A stretch of 7,532 nucleotides of DNA from Bacteroides sp. (GCA_019417975.1 DYCT01000028.1:4775-12306), one strand, 5' to 3'. Positions 1 through 6,137 are shown, counted from the first letter of the stretch. Translations and numbers: made by a program. Notes: generated by a model from the sequence alone, not told the origin.

Positions 1-1461
1 ATTTACGGGTTGCGTAATGCCGAGTCGGGTGAACTTTTGGAGTTCGACTGCGGAGTGAAAGCCGTAGTGATGAACTTGGAAGAAGACAATGTAGGTGCTG
101 TATTGCTGGGGCCTACAGATAAAATTAAAGAGGGGATGGTGGTAAAGCGCACAGGTCGTATTGCTTCTATTCAGGTAGGCGAAGAGATGCTCGGACGTGT
201 CATTGACCCATTGGGCGAGCCTTTGGATGGAAGAGGACCGATAGGAGGTGAGCTTTGCGAGATGCCTTTGGAACGGAAGGCTCCGGGCGTCATCTTCCGT
301 CAACCGGTCAACGAGCCCTTACAGACGGGCTTGAAAGCTGTAGATGCCATGATTCCGATAGGGCGCGGGCAGCGTGAGTTGATAATTGGTGACCGCCAGA
401 CAGGTAAAACAGCTATTGCTATCGATACCATTATTAATCAACGCAGCAATTACGAAGAAGGCCATCCGGTTTACTGTATTTATGTGGCAGTAGGACAGAA
501 AGGCTCTACGGTAGCAAATATTGTCAACTCGTTGCGTGAGCATGGAGCTATGGACTATACGATTGTAGTAGCTGCCACAGCTTCCGACCCTGCAGCTGTA
601 CAGTATTTTGCTCCTTTTGCAGGCGCTGCCATTGGTGAATATTTTCGCGATACCGGTCGTCATGCTTTGGTTGTGTACGATGATTTGTCTAAGCAGGCAG
701 TAGCCTATCGAGAAGTGTCTTTGATATTGCGTCGTCCTTCTGGGCGTGAAGCTTATCCTGGTGATATATTCTATCTGCATTCTCGTCTGTTGGAGCGTGC
801 TGCCAAGATTATCGGTCAGCAAGAGGTTGCAGCCCAGATGAACGACTTGCCGGATAGCTTGAAAGGTAAGGTCAAAGGAGGTGGCTCGTTGACGGCTTTA
901 CCTATTATCGAAACGCAAGCTGGTGACGTTTCCGCTTATATTCCTACCAATGTGATTTCCATTACCGATGGACAAATCTTCTTGGAAACCGATTTGTTCA
1001 ATCAAGGGAATCGTCCAGCCATCAATGTAGGTATTTCTGTGTCGCGTGTAGGAGGTAATGCTCAGATTAAGTCCATGAAAAAGGTAGCCGGTACTTTAAA
1101 AATAGACCAGGCTCAATATCGTGAGTTGGAAGCTTTCTCGAAGTTTAGCAGCGATATGGACCCGGTTACAACTATGACTATCGACCGCGGGCGTAAAAAT
1201 ACACGTTTGCTTATTCAGCCTCAGTATTCGCCTATGCCTGTCGCAGAGCAGATTGCTATTCTGTATTGTGGCACGCATGGTTTGTTGAAGAATGTACCGC
1301 TTGAACATGTGTTAGAATTTGAACATGATTTTCTGGAGAATATTCGCATCAATCATTCACAGGATGTGTTGGATGTATTGAAACGAGGAGAAATAAACGA
1401 GGAGGTTACTGCTATAATAGAAAAAGTAGCTTCTGATGTGTCAAGTCAATATAAAGCATAA
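1..1461 (+). CDS. atpA: F1Fo ATP synthase subunit alpha, 5'-truncated by window edge
   Basis: This is the alpha subunit of the membrane-bound F-type ATP synthase. Alpha alternates with beta in the F1 head and carries the non-catalytic nucleotide sites. The frame is open from base 1 (it begins Ile-Tyr-Gly-Leu-Arg-Asn), so the TTG at 10 is not the start. By alignment in memory with E. coli alpha, about 40 N-terminal residues lie outside the window, and 486 residues are present. Numbering from the window edge, the Walker A motif GDRQTGKT is at 130-137, the Walker B strand LVVYDD ends at Asp227-Asp228, and the conserved alpha arginine of SVSRVGG, which reaches into the neighbouring catalytic site, is Arg349. 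The C-terminal helical domain is complete and ends in TAA. atpG follows after five bases, so the two are surely co-transcribed. No frameshift or missing key residue is seen. Identification is secure. Confidence 0.98.
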   Translation: MYGLRNAESGELLEFDCGVKAVVMNLEEDNVGAVLLGPTDKIKEGMVVKRTGRIASIQVGEEMLGRVIDPLGEPLDGRGPIGGELCEMPLERKAPGVIFRQPVNEPLQTGLKAVDAMIPIGRGQRELIIGDRQTGKTAIAIDTIINQRSNYEEGHPVYCIYVAVGQKGSTVANIVNSLREHGAMDYTIVVAATASDPAAVQYFAPFAGAAIGEYFRDTGRHALVVYDDLSKQAVAYREVSLILRRPSGREAYPGDIFYLHSRLLERAAKIIGQQEVAAQMNDLPDSLKGKVKGGGSLTALPIIETQAGDVSAYIPTNVISITDGQIFLETDLFNQGNRPAINVGISVSRVGGNAQIKSMKKVAGTLKIDQAQYRELEAFSKFSSDMDPVTTMTIDRGRKNTRLLIQPQYSPMPVAEQIAILYCGTHGLLKNVPLEHVLEFEHDFLENIRINHSQDVLDVLKRGEINEEVTAIIEKVASDVSSQYKA

Positions 1462-1466
1462 AAGGT

Positions 1467-2345
1467 ATGGCATCTTTAAAAGAAGTAAAAGGAAGAATCA
1501 ATTCGGTTCAGAATACGCGCAAGATTACATCGGCCATGCGGATGGTTGCTTCGGCCAAGCTGCATAAGGCACAAGCTGCCATTGAAAATATGCTTCCTTA
1601 CCAACGGCATTTGAGCAATATGCTGAAGGATTTTCTTGTGTGTGGGGCAGGTTCCGTGCATTCTATTTTTGAAGAAAAGCGGACTGTCGACCGAGTGGCT
1701 ATTCTTGTCTTTTCGTCCAATTCCAGTTTGTGTGGCGGGTTTAATGCCAATGTGAGCAAGATGCTCGCCAATGTGTTATCGGGCTATGAACATCTTGGGA
1801 AAGAGCATGCCTTGATTTTTCCGATAGGACGAAAAGTAGCCGAAGCTGTCAAGAGTATGGGATATGATTCGCAGGGCGATTTTGAAGAGTTGGCAGAAAA
1901 GCCTTCGTATGCCGAGATGGCTGCTTTAGCTTCTCGCCTCATGTCGATGTATGAAAAGAAACAAATCGACCAGGTGGAACTGATTTACCATCATCTGCGT
2001 AGCGTGTCATCGCAAGTGCTTATGCATGAGGTCTATTTGCCGGTCGATTTATCGGCCAATTCCGAAGGGAAAGTGGCAGAAAAACCATTTCGTGGGGAAT
2101 ATATTGTAGAGCCATCGCCCAAAGAACTATTAGATAGTTTGCTCCCTAATGTATTGCGAATGAAGCTATTTACCGTATTGCTCGATTCCAATGCTTCGGA
2201 ACATGCAGCCCGTATGATGTCAATGCAGACAGCTACCGACAATGCCGACGAATTGTTACAGAGCTTGAATGTAATCTATAACAATACCCGTCAGCAAGCC
2301 ATTACAAATGAATTGTTGGACATCATAGGCGGTTCGTTTCAATAA
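1467..2345 (+). CDS. atpG: F1Fo ATP synthase subunit gamma
   Basis: This is the gamma subunit, the central rotor shaft of F1 that couples proton flow through Fo to catalysis in the alpha/beta ring. The 292-residue protein has the family's two conserved ends. The N-terminal helix contains NTRKITSAMRMVASAKL (about residues 16-32). The C-terminal helix (about 250-292) contains MQTATDNADELL and ends ELLDIIGGSFQ. These two helices form the coiled-coil shaft. The central Rossmann-like domain has the family SLCGGFN stretch at 87-93, here preceded by Ser-Asn-Ser where E. coli has Thr-Asp-Arg-Gly. The ATG lies five bases after the atpA stop and gives a start aligned with known gamma subunits. The upstream AAAAGGT is only a weak Shine-Dalgarno match, normal for this phylum. 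No atpD or atpC follows, so this looks like the last ATP synthase gene of the operon. Confidence 0.97.
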   Translation: MASLKEVKGRINSVQNTRKITSAMRMVASAKLHKAQAAIENMLPYQRHLSNMLKDFLVCGAGSVHSIFEEKRTVDRVAILVFSSNSSLCGGFNANVSKMLANVLSGYEHLGKEHALIFPIGRKVAEAVKSMGYDSQGDFEELAEKPSYAEMAALASRLMSMYEKKQIDQVELIYHHLRSVSSQVLMHEVYLPVDLSANSEGKVAEKPFRGEYIVEPSPKELLDSLLPNVLRMKLFTVLLDSNASEHAARMMSMQTATDNADELLQSLNVIYNNTRQQAITNELLDIIGGSFQ

Positions 2346-2429
2346 GTCTTGATTTGTCAAATAGCCTGTGAATTTATTTTCTTTCGTTTTTCTTGGCAGT
2401 TTGCTTATTTTGCTTCATCTTTGTGCATT

Positions 2430-3092
2430 ATGAAAACACATATAGAAGATTGGGGACTTGTTTCGTATGCAGATGCTTGGCATCGGCAGACGGAGTTTTT
2501 TAATGCGCTGGTGCAAGCTAAACAGACAGACGCGGAGTATGATAATCGGATTGTGATGTGTCAGCATCCACATGTATATACATTGGGGCGAAGCGGCAAG
2601 GAAGCCAACATGCTTTTGTCGGACGAACAGTTGCAACGCATAGGAGCAACTCTTTTCCATATTGATAGGGGAGGGGACATTACTTATCATGGACCCGGTC
2701 AGTTGGTTTGCTATCCTATTTTGAATCTTGAAGAGTTCGATTTGTCATTGAAAGGTTATGTACATCTGTTGGAGCAGGCTGTTATCAATGTTTGTGCAAT
2801 GTATGGCATTGAGACAGGACGTTTGGAGGGTGCTACCGGAGTTTGGCTGGAGGGCGATACTCCACGTGCTCGTAAAATATGCGCTATCGGAGTGCGTAGT
2901 AGTCATTTCGTCACGATGCATGGTTTGGCATTTAACGTTAATACCGACCTTCGCTATTTCAGCTACATCAATCCTTGTGGATTTATAGACAAGGGGGTTA
3001 CTTCTTTACAGAAAGAGCTTGGACATGAAGTAGATTTCACCGAAGTGCAAAATCGGCTGGGAGTACAGCTGATGCAATTACTGGGGTTGTAA
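2430..3092 (+). CDS. lipB: Octanoyl-[acyl-carrier-protein]:protein octanoyltransferase (lipoate biosynthesis)
   Basis: LipB moves octanoyl groups from acyl carrier protein to the lipoyl domains of enzymes such as 2-oxoacid dehydrogenases or glycine cleavage H protein; LipA then inserts sulfur. It is cytosolic. With the ATG at 2430 the product is 220 residues, the usual LipB size. The signature RGGDITYHGPGQ is at 80-91. The catalytic Lys149 is in RKICAIGVR and the catalytic Cys183 is in NPCG. HGLAFNVNTDL (164-174) is also typical. The frame stays open back to a TTG at 2349, but that extension would add a hydrophobic, Phe/Cys-rich stretch unlike LipB, whereas MKTHIEDWGL aligns with family N-termini. 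The gene is 84 bases after atpG on the same strand. I see no terminator in the gap, so read-through from the atp operon is plausible, though a weak local promoter cannot be excluded. lipA is not in the window. Confidence 0.95.
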   Translation: MKTHIEDWGLVSYADAWHRQTEFFNALVQAKQTDAEYDNRIVMCQHPHVYTLGRSGKEANMLLSDEQLQRIGATLFHIDRGGDITYHGPGQLVCYPILNLEEFDLSLKGYVHLLEQAVINVCAMYGIETGRLEGATGVWLEGDTPRARKICAIGVRSSHFVTMHGLAFNVNTDLRYFSYINPCGFIDKGVTSLQKELGHEVDFTEVQNRLGVQLMQLLGL

Positions 3093-3180
3093 GGCTTTGA
3101 TAGTCTGCTTCCTTTTGTAGGGCAAAGAATAAAATCGGAAAATTATCCTTTTAAAATAAGGTGCAGGTGCATTTATTTTG

Positions 3181-3188
3181 TATATTTG
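3181..3188 (+). promoter_or_regulatory. Likely -7 element of the tRNA-Arg promoter
   Basis: TATATTTG matches the Bacteroides -7 consensus TAnnTTTG exactly and ends 20 bases before the first base of the tRNA. Transcription would start near 3194, leaving a short 5' leader for RNase P to remove. No good TTTG -33 element is found 19-21 bases upstream, so the call rests on the -7 match and its position. The element sits inside the gap of an inverted repeat, GGTGCA (3166-3171) and TGCACC (3187-3192). Confidence 0.6.
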
Positions 3189-3208
3189 CACCCGCTTAAT
3201 GCAGGATT

Positions 3209-3281
3209 GGCCCCGTAGCTTAGTGAATAGAGCGTCAGATTCCGGTTCTGAAGGTCGTGCGTTTGAATCGCACCGGGGTCA
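3209..3281 (+). tRNA. tRNA-Arg (anticodon CCG)
   Basis: A complete cloverleaf can be folded. The acceptor stem is 3209-3215 with 3274-3280 (GGCCCCG/CGGGGTC, one G-U pair), and the discriminator is A3281. The D stem is 3218-3221 with 3230-3233. The anticodon stem TCAGA/TCTGA is 3235-3239 with 3247-3251. The loop TTCCGGT places CCG at 3242-3244. The variable loop is five bases, and the T stem GTGCG/CGCAC closes a TTTGAAT loop. The anticodon CCG reads the arginine codon CGG. The 3' CCA is not encoded (CAT follows), so it must be added by nucleotidyltransferase. The gene appears to be transcribed alone, with its own -7 element and a terminator six bases after its 3' end. Confidence 0.96.
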
Positions 3282-3287
3282 CATGAT

Positions 3288-3329
3288 AAAAGCGCAAGCA
3301 TTCGGTGATTGGATGTTTGCGCTTTTTTT
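3288..3329 (+). terminator. Intrinsic terminator of tRNA-Arg
   Basis: The arm AAAAGCGCAAGCA (3288-3300) pairs with TGTTTGCGCTTTT (3314-3326), including one G-U pair. Three more pairs (3301-3303 with 3311-3313, one of them G-U) can close a seven-base loop. The stem runs into a run of seven Ts (3323-3329). It lies six bases after the tRNA and has the form of a strong Rho-independent terminator for the plus strand. Confidence 0.9.
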
Positions 3330-3425
3330 ATTGTTTATTTCCCTTCTTTCTTAAGTGTTCTATTTTTTCCTATTTCTTTAATTTTAAAAAGGTGAGTTCT
3401 AACTGCTCCTAAAAAGATACTATAG

Positions 3426-3443
3426 GATACTTCGCAAAGTATC
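3426..3443. repeat. Short perfect inverted repeat next to the tandem array
   Basis: GATACTT (3426-3432) and AAGTATC (3437-3443) are perfect reverse complements around the four-base loop CGCA. The right arm is the start of the first tandem unit. GATACTTCGC (3426-3435) is the exact reverse complement of GCGAAGTATC at the junction of units 2 and 3 (3478-3487), so the left arm looks like a partial unit in inverted orientation. Confidence 0.8.
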
Positions 3444-3524
3444 TTAAGATAAACCGCCAAGTATCTTAAGATAAACCGCGAAGTATCTTAAGATAAATCG
3501 GCAAGTATCTTAAGATATTTTTCG
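3437..3524. repeat. Four tandem 22-bp repeats, each with the palindrome TATCTTAAGATA
   Basis: Four contiguous 22-base units occupy 3437-3458, 3459-3480, 3481-3502 and 3503-3524. All begin AAGTATCTTAAGATA. The following seven bases vary: AACCGCC, AACCGCG, AATCGGC and TTTTTCG. Each unit contains the 12-base perfect palindrome TATCTTAAGATA (3440-3451, 3462-3473, 3484-3495, 3506-3517), so identical centres recur every 22 bases, about two helical turns. The last unit has decayed in its spacer, as edge copies often do. The array could be a cluster of sites for a symmetric DNA-binding protein, a slippage-generated satellite or a dispersed genomic repeat; the sequence alone does not decide. Confidence 0.95.
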
Positions 3525-3698
3525 GTTGAACGTATAGTTACTTTCTGTACCCTTTCAGAGATGCCTGTAGCGTGGATTTACGTTTTTATATCGGATTTAT
3601 ACTGATACGGATGAATCAATCATCCCAATCAGCTCTAAGTGGTTCGAATCGGATACGGGGAAAGTGGTGGAAAAGTCGGTTTGAATATTGTCTATAGT

Positions 3699-3741
3699 AA
3701 AAAGAAAAGGTGTGTTCGCCGTTTGCAGGGAACACACCTTT
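3699..3741 (-). terminator. Intrinsic terminator of prs
   Basis: AAAGGTGTGTTC (3706-3717) and GAACACACCTTT (3730-3741) are perfect 12-base inverted arms around a 12-base loop. Read on the minus strand, the hairpin begins 26 bases after the prs stop and is followed by TCTTTTTAC, a T-rich tail. This is a good Rho-independent terminator for prs. Confidence 0.88.
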
Positions 3742-3767
3742 AGGATATTTAGAATGAATGTATTCTA

Positions 3768-4706
3768 TTACATGATATACTGAGAGCTGATAGACTCGTT
3801 GTTTACCACGCGACGGATTGTTTCAGCAAACAATTCAGCGATAGTAAGTTGTTTCACTTTTGCACATTTCTGAGTATAAGGGATACTATCAGTAAATACC
3901 ATTTCTAATAAGCAAGAGTCTTGGATACGTTCGCTGGCCGGATCGGACATTACGCAGTGGCTGGCGATGGCGCGTACAGAAGAGGCGCCTGCTTCGAGCA
4001 TGATGTTTGCTGCTTTTGTGATAGAACCTGCTGTGTCTACGATGTCGTCGATAAGAACAACGTTTTTACCCTTAACGTCACCGATTACTTGCATGGAAGC
4101 TACCTCGTTTGCTTTTTCACGAGATTTGTTACACAATACCAAGGGTACACCTAAGTATTTAGAGTAAGTACTGGCACGTTTTGAACCGCCCACGTCGGGA
4201 GTTGCAATAACCAAGTTGTCTAACTTCAATGATTGGATGTAAGGCAAGAATACAGCAGAAGCGTATAAGTGGTCTACAGGCACATCGAAGAAGCCTTGGA
4301 TTTGGTCAGCATGCAAGTCCATTGTAATCAAACGGTCGATTCCGGCTACACTCAACAAATCAGCTACCAGTTTTGCACCGATAGATACACGTGGCTTGTC
4401 TTTTCTGTCTTGACGAGCCCAACCGAAGTAGGGGATAACAGCGATGATGCTTTTTGCTGATGCACGCTTAGCAGCGTCAATCATCAAGAGAAGCTCCATC
4501 AAATTGTCTGAGTTGGGGAAAGTAGATTGAACTAAGAATACGTGTGAACCTCTAATCGATTCTTCGTAAGAAACGGCAAATTCGCCGTCTGCGAAGTGCA
4601 TGATATTCATGTTTCCCATTTCGCAGTTAAGGCATTTGCAGATTTTCTCTGCCAGGTATCTGGAGTTTGTTCCAGAAAATACCATGAAAGGTGCTTTTTC
4701 GCTCAT
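3768..4706 (-). CDS. prs: Ribose-phosphate pyrophosphokinase (PRPP synthase)
   Basis: Prs transfers pyrophosphate from ATP to ribose 5-phosphate, making PRPP for purine, pyrimidine, NAD, histidine and tryptophan synthesis. It is cytosolic and normally forms hexamers. The product has 312 residues, the usual bacterial class I length. Visible motifs are the N-terminal nucleotide-loop region FADGEFAVSY (38-47), the ATP-binding WARQDRKDKPR (96-106), the divalent-cation signature MDLHADQIQGFFD (129-141), catalytic-loop residues Lys194 and Arg196 (NKSREKAN), and the PRPP-binding loop VLIDDIVDTAGSI (217-229). The ATG at 4706 gives MSEKAPFMVFSGTNS, which fits the family start. No Shine-Dalgarno is present. 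A consensus Bacteroides promoter lies 37-67 bases upstream and an intrinsic terminator follows, so the gene appears monocistronic. No key residue is missing. Confidence 0.97.
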   Translation of the reverse strand: MSEKAPFMVFSGTNSRYLAEKICKCLNCEMGNMNIMHFADGEFAVSYEESIRGSHVFLVQSTFPNSDNLMELLLMIDAAKRASAKSIIAVIPYFGWARQDRKDKPRVSIGAKLVADLLSVAGIDRLITMDLHADQIQGFFDVPVDHLYASAVFLPYIQSLKLDNLVIATPDVGGSKRASTYSKYLGVPLVLCNKSREKANEVASMQVIGDVKGKNVVLIDDIVDTAGSITKAANIMLEAGASSVRAIASHCVMSDPASERIQDSCLLEMVFTDSIPYTQKCAKVKQLTIAELFAETIRRVVNNESISSQYIM

Positions 4707-4742
4707 TGTAAAATAGAAGTTGTCTATAGATTAATATGTTTG

Positions 4743-4773
4743 CAAAGGTAGAAAGATTTTATGCGAAAGCAAA
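4743..4773 (-). promoter_or_regulatory. Bacteroides-type promoter of prs
   Basis: On the minus strand, TTTG (4770-4773) is followed by exactly 19 bases and then TACCTTTG (4743-4750). This is a full match to the Bacteroides housekeeping sigma consensus TTTG-N19-TAnnTTTG. Transcription would begin near 4737, leaving a leader of about 30 bases before the prs ATG. The -7 element directly abuts a plus-strand TATGTTTG (4735-4742). Confidence 0.85.
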
Positions 4774-4799
4774 AGAGTTATTAAAAAATATGTATTTCC

Positions 4800-4829
4800 G
4801 ATTCTGAATTTTGAGTCAGAATCTTTTTT
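4800..4829 (+). terminator. Terminator-like hairpin with plus-strand T-run, no obvious parent gene
   Basis: GATTCTGA (4800-4807) and TCAGAATC (4816-4823) are perfect eight-base arms around an eight-base loop. They are followed directly by six Ts (4824-4829) on the plus strand. On the minus strand the tail after the stem is GGAAATAC, which is not T-rich, so the hairpin is oriented to end a plus-strand transcript. No plus-strand protein gene lies between here and lipB. It may end a short RNA started at about 4749, or act weakly in the other direction behind the Omp85 gene. Confidence 0.6.
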
Positions 4830-4836
4830 CAATAAC

Positions 4837-4852
4837 TTGTAATGCTTTACAA
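4837..4852. repeat. Small inverted repeat downstream of the Omp85 gene
   Basis: TTGTAA (4837-4842) and TTACAA (4847-4852) form a perfect six-pair hairpin with loop TGCT. It is the middle of three consecutive hairpins between the Omp85 gene and prs. Neither strand has a T-run after it, so it is not a standard terminator. It may belong to the 3' untranslated region of the Omp85 mRNA. Confidence 0.5.
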
Positions 4853-4856
4853 ACGA

Positions 4857-4879
4857 GAGGCTTTCGATTAGAAAGCCTC
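4857..4879 (-). repeat. Perfect hairpin enclosing the stop codon of the Omp85 gene
   Basis: GAGGCTTTC (4857-4865) and GAAAGCCTC (4871-4879) are perfect nine-base arms, and the five-base loop 4866-4870 contains the TAA stop (4868-4870). One arm encodes the final Glu-Ala-Phe. On the minus strand it is followed by TCGTTTGTAAAGC, not a T-run, so it is not a typical intrinsic terminator. It could protect the mRNA 3' end or be part of a non-canonical terminator. Confidence 0.7.
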
Positions 4880-6088
4880 GGTCATATTAAAGTAGAATAA
4901 GTTTTGCTTGTTGACGGAATTTCGCCCGATGTCGAGGCGTACATTCATGCGGGGTTGCACTTCGATACGTAGGCCGATGCCGTAGTTGGGCAAGACTCCT
5001 TCGATTTTTGTAGGGGTGGGTCCCATAAAACCACAGCCTGCCCATACCGTAAATCCGGTATGGTTGAGCATCCGTTTCACGAAATTGCTTTTATCGGTAT
5101 TAATCATTTGCCGGTATTCGGCCATTATCAAGTGAGATGTCTTATCGCGGTATTGTCCCATGTAGTAACCACGTAAGTCGAAAGGTGTTCCGCTAAGCGA
5201 GTATTTATTAAGCGGAACATTGCCGAATACGTTTTTGCTTTGAGCTGTCCAGGCGATGACTTTTCTTCGCCCCACCGATTTGTATTGGCGGTAATCCAAT
5301 ATTGCCTGATAAAAGTTATTGTCGCTACCTAATACCTTATTATATATAGTAGCTTGTACATTGAAATAAATCCCTTTATAGGCATTGGCTGGGATGTCGC
5401 GTGTGTCGTACGAAAGCATAACACCGAGTCCGGAGCTGAATGAGTGATAACCGTGGATGTCGCCTCCTGCTTCGCGATAAGAATCATCGCATATGATGTA
5501 GCGGGCAGGATCGGTCATACGGTCGTAGTTTAAGTCGATTTGTGGGCCGATGAAGAAATCACTTTCTTTGATGCGGAATAAGAACCAAGGATTTATTTGC
5601 ACACCATTGTATCGGTATTCGGTTGTCGATTTCGCACGCTCAATGTTTTTATTGGTCTCAAACCCGACGCCATAGTAATTTTCAATAGCGTTTTTGTAGA
5701 GAAATTGTCCGAAGATACGAAACTTGTCTCCTTTGAAAAATAACTGTGGACGAGTGGTGATATTCAGACCGCCTTTGAATAAAACTGCTAAAGTAAAAGG
5801 AAGCACAGAGCGTTGTTGCTCTTTGTCTTTCGGGTTGATTCGGAATGTCAGCAAAGCCGTACCGCCCACTAATAAACCGTAGTCGGGGGTATAGCTTGGT
5901 CCTCCTAATATATTATAGTGGAAGTTGCGGTTCTTGACCCGTTCTTTATGGAGCTGTTTAGGAGTGAGGGCTTGAGGTTGAATGCTGTCTGTTGTCAGAC
6001 TGTCCGGTAGGCTCTGTGCCGAAACGTGAGCGATGCATCCCCAAAGGCTACATGCCGTTATCAGTATAAATATATATTTGTTCAACAT
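4868..6088 (-). CDS. Omp85-superfamily outer-membrane beta-barrel protein without POTRA domains
   Basis: This 406-residue protein is predicted to sit in the outer membrane. Residues 1-25 form a signal peptide (Lys4, hydrophobic core, likely cleavage after AHVSA). A polar, Ser/Thr/Lys-rich linker follows to about 55; the rest is rich in alternating aromatic strands. Features of the surface antigen (BamA/TamA C-terminal barrel) family are visible: YDTRDIPANAYKGIYFNV at 227-244, the LRGY motif at 305-308 matching the conserved (V/I)RG(F/Y) of Omp85 barrels, YGIGLRIEV at 369-377, and a terminal Phe, the usual C-terminal signal for barrel assembly. There is no room for POTRA repeats or a patatin domain, so it is not BamA or TamA itself. 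Exact function is unknown; surface-antigen-like barrel protein is the safe name. The start gives a proper signal peptide. I found no consensus promoter upstream. Confidence 0.85.
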   Translation of the reverse strand: MLNKYIFILITACSLWGCIAHVSAQSLPDSLTTDSIQPQALTPKQLHKERVKNRNFHYNILGGPSYTPDYGLLVGGTALLTFRINPKDKEQQRSVLPFTLAVLFKGGLNITTRPQLFFKGDKFRIFGQFLYKNAIENYYGVGFETNKNIERAKSTTEYRYNGVQINPWFLFRIKESDFFIGPQIDLNYDRMTDPARYIICDDSYREAGGDIHGYHSFSSGLGVMLSYDTRDIPANAYKGIYFNVQATIYNKVLGSDNNFYQAILDYRQYKSVGRRKVIAWTAQSKNVFGNVPLNKYSLSGTPFDLRGYYMGQYRDKTSHLIMAEYRQMINTDKSNFVKRMLNHTGFTVWAGCGFMGPTPTKIEGVLPNYGIGLRIEVQPRMNVRLDIGRNSVNKQNLFYFNMTEAF

Positions 6089-6137
6089 GTTGTTATGGTT
6101 AAAATCAATACAAAGAAAACTAAATTATTTGAAGTGA

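Larger units (their letters stand above)
3330..3698. other. Gene-free convergent intergenic region containing a palindromic tandem array
   Basis: This stretch separates the plus-strand tRNA terminator from the minus-strand prs terminator. I find no credible gene in it. The left part (3330-3420) is T-rich and featureless. The middle holds the hairpin 3426-3443 and the 22-bp tandem repeats described separately. The right part (3525-3698) is unassigned; its longest plus-strand ATG frame is only 28 codons. Because it lies between converging transcription units, it is unlikely to be the regulatory region of either flanking gene. Confidence 0.8.

Noticed and set aside
319..822. Long minus-strand open frame of 167 codons opposite atpA
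   Set aside because: It lies entirely within the conserved atpA coding sequence, and its translation is not recognisable. It is a shadow of the real gene.
2349..2429. Upstream in-frame extension of lipB from a TTG codon, adding 27 residues
   Set aside because: The added stretch is hydrophobic and Phe/Cys-rich, does not resemble LipB N-termini, and has no initiation signal. The ATG at 2430 gives a normal 220-residue protein.
3209..3281. tRNA-Arg as attachment site of an integrated element
   Set aside because: I see no second copy of the tRNA 3' end nearby and no integrase gene in the window. The following sequence is the tRNA's own terminator.
3437..3524. CRISPR array
   Set aside because: The units are contiguous and nearly identical, with only seven variable bases and no unique spacers of 30 or so bases. 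No cas genes are in the window.
3641..3650. GGTTCGAATC, which looks like a tRNA T-loop
   Set aside because: The flanking bases do not pair as a T stem, and no acceptor or anticodon stem can be built around it.
3611..3697. Plus-strand 28-codon ATG frame in the gene-free region
   Set aside because: Too short, no family resemblance and no promoter seen; it ends at the prs terminator tail. Chance is the simplest explanation.
6026..6088. Lipoprotein signal (LWGC) in the Omp85 protein
   Set aside because: Trp at the -2 position does not fit the lipobox, and a good signal peptidase I site (AHVSA) follows. A beta-barrel with a terminal Phe is not expected to be lipidated.
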